Assembly (NCBI GenBank): GCA_000824785.1
Contig: CCNB01000012.1
Span: forward strand, 674,206-738,205
Source of the DNA: Mesorhizobium plurifarium
GTDB lineage: Bacteria > Pseudomonadota > Alphaproteobacteria > Rhizobiales > Rhizobiaceae
DNA length: 64,000 nucleotides
Reading direction: 5' to 3'
The notes under the pieces are model-generated. The model made no database searches. It had not been told where the DNA came from and saw only the letters and a program-made list of their open reading frames with translations. Below, piece after piece: positions 61,768-64,000 of the stretch. The translations under genes were made by a program, and so were the position numbers. How positions within the stretch are numbered: the first letter of the stretch is position 1; every line of letters starts with the position of its first letter.

Positions 61768-62373
61768 TCAAAACGCCGTCCTTGACCTCAGCGCCGCGGC
61801 CAGCGTGCCTTCGTCGAGGTAATCGAGTTCGCCGCCGACCGGCACGCCGTGCGCGAGCCGCGTCACCTTCACTTCGAAGCCTGACAGTTGGTCCGTCAGA
61901 TAATGCGCCGTCGTCTGGCCCTCGACGGTGGCATTGACGGCGAGGATGACTTCCTTCACCTCGCCGCCGGCGACACGATCGACCAGCGAGCGGATGTTAA
62001 GCTGGTCTGGGCCGATGCCGTCGAGCGGCGACAGCGTGCCGCCCAGCACATGGTAGCGCACGTTCATGGCCGCCGCGCGCTCCAGCGCCCAAAGGTCCGA
62101 GACGTCCTCGACGACGATCAGCGTGCCGGCGTCGCGGCGCGGGTCGGTGCAGATCATGCAAGGGTCGGAGGTGTCGACATTGCCGCAGGTCGAGCAGATG
62201 CGCACCTTGTCGACCGCCTCGCCCATGGCGGCGGCCAAAGGTTCGAGCAGCTGTTCCTTCTTCTTGATGAGATGAAGCGCTGCGCGCCTGGCCGAACGCG
62301 GCCCCAGCCCCGGCACCTTGGCCAGGAGCTGAATCAGGCGTTCGATTTCCGGACCGGCGATTCTCTTCGACAT
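61768..62373 (-). CDS. recR: Recombination mediator protein RecR
   Basis: RecR works with RecO and RecF in gap repair. The 201-residue protein has a helix-hairpin-helix (LAKVPGLGPRSARRAALHLI), a zinc module CSTCGNVDTSDPCMIC near 57-72 and a Toprim domain (TLIVVEDVSDLWALERAAAM near 84). Beyond the neighbouring cell-wall hydrolase lies ybaB, the usual neighbour of recR. Confidence 0.96.
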   Translation of the reverse strand: MSKRIAGPEIERLIQLLAKVPGLGPRSARRAALHLIKKKEQLLEPLAAAMGEAVDKVRICSTCGNVDTSDPCMICTDPRRDAGTLIVVEDVSDLWALERAAAMNVRYHVLGGTLSPLDGIGPDQLNIRSLVDRVAGGEVKEVILAVNATVEGQTTAHYLTDQLSGFEVKVTRLAHGVPVGGELDYLDEGTLAAALRSRTAF

Positions 62374-62413
62374 CGCCTTGATCTAGGATTTTTCAGAACA
62401 GCCAGCAACGGCA

Positions 62414-62445
62414 CAAGGCCCGCCATGCTGCCATGGCGGGCCTTG
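62414..62445 (-). terminator. Strong hairpin after the cell-wall hydrolase gene
   Basis: CAAGGCCCGCCATG (62414-62427) pairs perfectly with CATGGCGGGCCTTG (62432-62445), a 14-bp stem and 4-nt loop, between the hydrolase stop and the recR start on the minus strand. A T run is lacking, so it may be a repeat-derived terminator or a 3'-end stabiliser. Confidence 0.6.
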
Positions 62446-62461
62446 TTGGATGCAATCGGGT

Positions 62462-63454
62462 TCAGTTGGTTTCGAGCGGCCGGTCCTGGCTGACGATCAT
62501 CGCGCCGATGGCGTCGGTGTTTTCCGGCGTCGACTGGAAGCCCATCGCCGCTTCCTGCGGCGCATTCGGCACCGAAGTGACGTAGCGACCCTTGAGCGTG
62601 CCGCCGAAACGCGAGGCGTCCGGTTCGGCCATCGGCTCCTGCATCGCCACGACCGTCGGCTTCTGCGCGAGGCGGCCGGATTTCTGCGACGGGACAGCAG
62701 CGGCCGTCACATAGGTCTCCTCGGCCGGAACGATTGCCGCCTTGGCTGGAAGCGTCGGTTCGGCCGCATTCATTGCGGCCTGCTTGGCGGGATCCTGCCG
62801 TACGATCGTCTTGACCACCGGCTCGGCGGAAGCCACCAGAACGGGCGCGGTAGGATCGATTTTCTGCGACTTTTCGGACGCCATGGCGACCATCGGCTCA
62901 TCCGGCAGCGGCTGCCAGTTGCGGCCGCGCTTCTCGTAGAAGGCGTTGCCACCGGCCACCATGGTGTAGTGCATGTTCTTGTATGGGAAGTGCAGGCCGG
63001 CGGTGTGGAAATACATCGTGTTCTTGAGCTTGGCCTTGCGCTCGCCTCTCAGCACCGCGTCCGCGGCTTCCTCGACGTCGGGCAGCGCCCTGGAGTTCAT
63101 CGGCCGCGTCAGCACGCCGGGCGCGAACTGGCCCTTCTCGCCGACGACTTCGCAGATGGTGTTGCCATGCTGACCCGAGCGCAGCCGGTTCATCACGACC
63201 GTGCCGACGGCGATCATGCCGTCGCGGCTCGACCGGTTGGATTCGAAGAACATCGCCCTTTGCAGGCATTCCTTGTCCTTCATCGAATATTTGTAGGAGC
63301 GCGAGCTGAGGAAGCTCGGCGTGAGGGCGTCGGTCAGGCCCGACACCGACATGCCATGGGAGGAAGTGGTCTGGCTGCAACCGGCCAGGAGCAAGGGGGA
63401 AGTGACGATGCCGATAAGCAGCAGCGGCGTCTTCCATCGCGTCGCGATCACCAA
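62462..63454 (-). CDS. SleB-like cell-wall hydrolase lipoprotein
   Basis: A 330-residue protein with a lipoprotein signal (LLIGIVTSPLLLAGC). The Hydrolase_2/SleB domain (about residues 55-175) shows CLQRAMFFESNRSSRDGMIAVGTVVMNRLRSG with the catalytic Glu in FFESN, and NTICEVVGEKGQFAPG. A long Ala/Pro/Glu-rich C-terminal tail follows. It probably trims peptidoglycan in cell growth or division. It sits between recR and ybaB, an unusual insertion into this pair. Confidence 0.87.
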   Translation of the reverse strand: MVIATRWKTPLLLIGIVTSPLLLAGCSQTTSSHGMSVSGLTDALTPSFLSSRSYKYSMKDKECLQRAMFFESNRSSRDGMIAVGTVVMNRLRSGQHGNTICEVVGEKGQFAPGVLTRPMNSRALPDVEEAADAVLRGERKAKLKNTMYFHTAGLHFPYKNMHYTMVAGGNAFYEKRGRNWQPLPDEPMVAMASEKSQKIDPTAPVLVASAEPVVKTIVRQDPAKQAAMNAAEPTLPAKAAIVPAEETYVTAAAVPSQKSGRLAQKPTVVAMQEPMAEPDASRFGGTLKGRYVTSVPNAPQEAAMGFQSTPENTDAIGAMIVSQDRPLETN

Positions 63455-63638
63455 AAAAGCCTCATGTCCAGATGCCAGCCCGCCCCGAGATGTGGCAAGA
63501 ATGAGACTCTTTCGGGCAAAAAGATGGCTAGAGGGTTAGCAACTTCTGGACTTGGGTAAAACTTTATGAAAGCCGCGAAATGAGCCCGTGAGCATTGCCG
63601 GCAAAATGGTTAATATTGCGGCTCGGGCTCAATTTCCG

Positions 63639-63654
63639 TTCATATTCAATTAAC
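63639..63654. promoter_or_regulatory. Candidate CtrA-type site
   Basis: TTCA-N7-TTAAC at 63639-63654 differs at one position from the CtrA consensus TTAA-N7-TTAAC. It lies 185 bp upstream of the hydrolase start, which would make sense for a cell-cycle-controlled wall hydrolase. A single degenerate site is weak evidence. Confidence 0.3.
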
Positions 63655-63668
63655 TGGCGCAGGCCACC

Positions 63669-63992
63669 TCAGAACGGCAATTTCATTCCGGGCGGAATCG
63701 GCAGGCCTGCCGTCAACGCCTTGGTCTTCTCCTGCATCACCTGCTCGACCTTATTTTTGGCGTCATTGTGGGCGGCCAGGATGAGGTCCTCGAGGATCTC
63801 GGCTTCGTCGGCCTTGATGAGCGAGGGATCGATCTTCAGCGCCTTCATGTCGAACTTGCCGGTCAACGTGATGCTGACCAGGCCGCCACCGGCCTGGCCG
63901 GTGGCTTCAAGCGTCGCGATCTCGTCCTGCATGGCCTGGAACTTGGCCTGCATTTCCTTCGCCTTGCCCATCAGGCCGAGAAGATCTTTCAT
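63669..63992 (-). CDS. ybaB: YbaB/EbfC nucleoid-associated protein
   Basis: A 107-residue DNA-binding protein that forms dimers and coats DNA. The sequence is typical: MKDLLGLMGKAKEMQAKFQAMQDEIATLEATGQAGGGLVSITLTGKFDMKALKIDPSLI, ending PPGMKLPF. The start codon is 9 nt from the right edge of the window. dnaX usually lies directly upstream and is presumably just outside. Confidence 0.96.
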   Translation of the reverse strand: MKDLLGLMGKAKEMQAKFQAMQDEIATLEATGQAGGGLVSITLTGKFDMKALKIDPSLIKADEAEILEDLILAAHNDAKNKVEQVMQEKTKALTAGLPIPPGMKLPF

Positions 63993-64000
63993 CGGATGGT

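Overview
The window is a GC-rich alphaproteobacterial chromosome segment that starts just upstream of dnaA. Three things point to a Rhizobiales member close to Mesorhizobium: the gene orders irr/fabA-fabB-fabI, tsaB-rimI-plsC-miaB-phoH-ybeY-corC-lnt-metK-trmB and rimP-nusA-ylxR-infB-rbfA-truB-rpsO-pnp; an Irr-type Fur protein with a matching iron control element; and several families of intergenic palindromes typical of rhizobia. The species is inferred from gene order and protein style, not proven. I recognised no rRNA, tRNA, CRISPR array, insertion sequence or prophage.

Layout. 0.4-9.7 kb: dnaA, dnaN, recF, then a tightly packed set (MoeB-like, GNAT, aconitase X large and small subunits), a convergent 2-hydroxyacid dehydrogenase, a secreted SH3 protein and a DUF4260 membrane protein. 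9.7-15.9 kb: irr divergent from fabA-fabB-fabI, a c-di-GMP phosphodiesterase with a broken GGDEF motif, and rsmC. 16-27.4 kb (minus strand): the transcription/translation block rimP-nusA-ylxR/L7Ae-infB-rbfA-truB-(corA)-rpsO-pnp. 27.5-28.1 kb: a RHH-ParE toxin-antitoxin pair placed between trmB and rimP. 28.2-39.3 kb (minus): tsaB to trmB, an almost continuous series for tRNA and rRNA maturation, lipid and lipoprotein synthesis and SAM supply. 39.4-45.8 kb (minus): an iron cluster (imelysin, bfd, bfr, di-heme oxidoreductase, second imelysin, DUF1513) with a near-perfect Irr box upstream. 46.2-48.1 kb: a ferredoxin reductase and a ParD-ParE pair. 48.1-55 kb: gabT, then an RND pump with two adaptor lipoproteins. 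55-60.2 kb: a complete peptide-type ABC importer. 60.5-64 kb: lytic transglycosylase, recR, cell-wall hydrolase and ybaB, with dnaX probably just outside.

Points of most interest are: (1) trmB has no ATG, GTG or TTG at its conserved N-terminus and seems to start at a CTG overlapping the metK stop; (2) metK and rimP each have a terminator-like hairpin directly upstream of their start, which suggests attenuation; (3) the iron cluster mixes uptake-type and storage genes behind one Irr box that overlaps a possible promoter; (4) a 40-codon reading frame upstream of the RND operon may be the remnant of a lost divergent regulator; (5) intergenic spaces are repeatedly occupied by palindromic elements, including a 185-bp inverted repeat inside the iron cluster.

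Starts were moved inward from the longest reading frame where ribosome binding sites, family N-termini or a promoter argued for it. All family assignments come from reading motifs; no database search was run.
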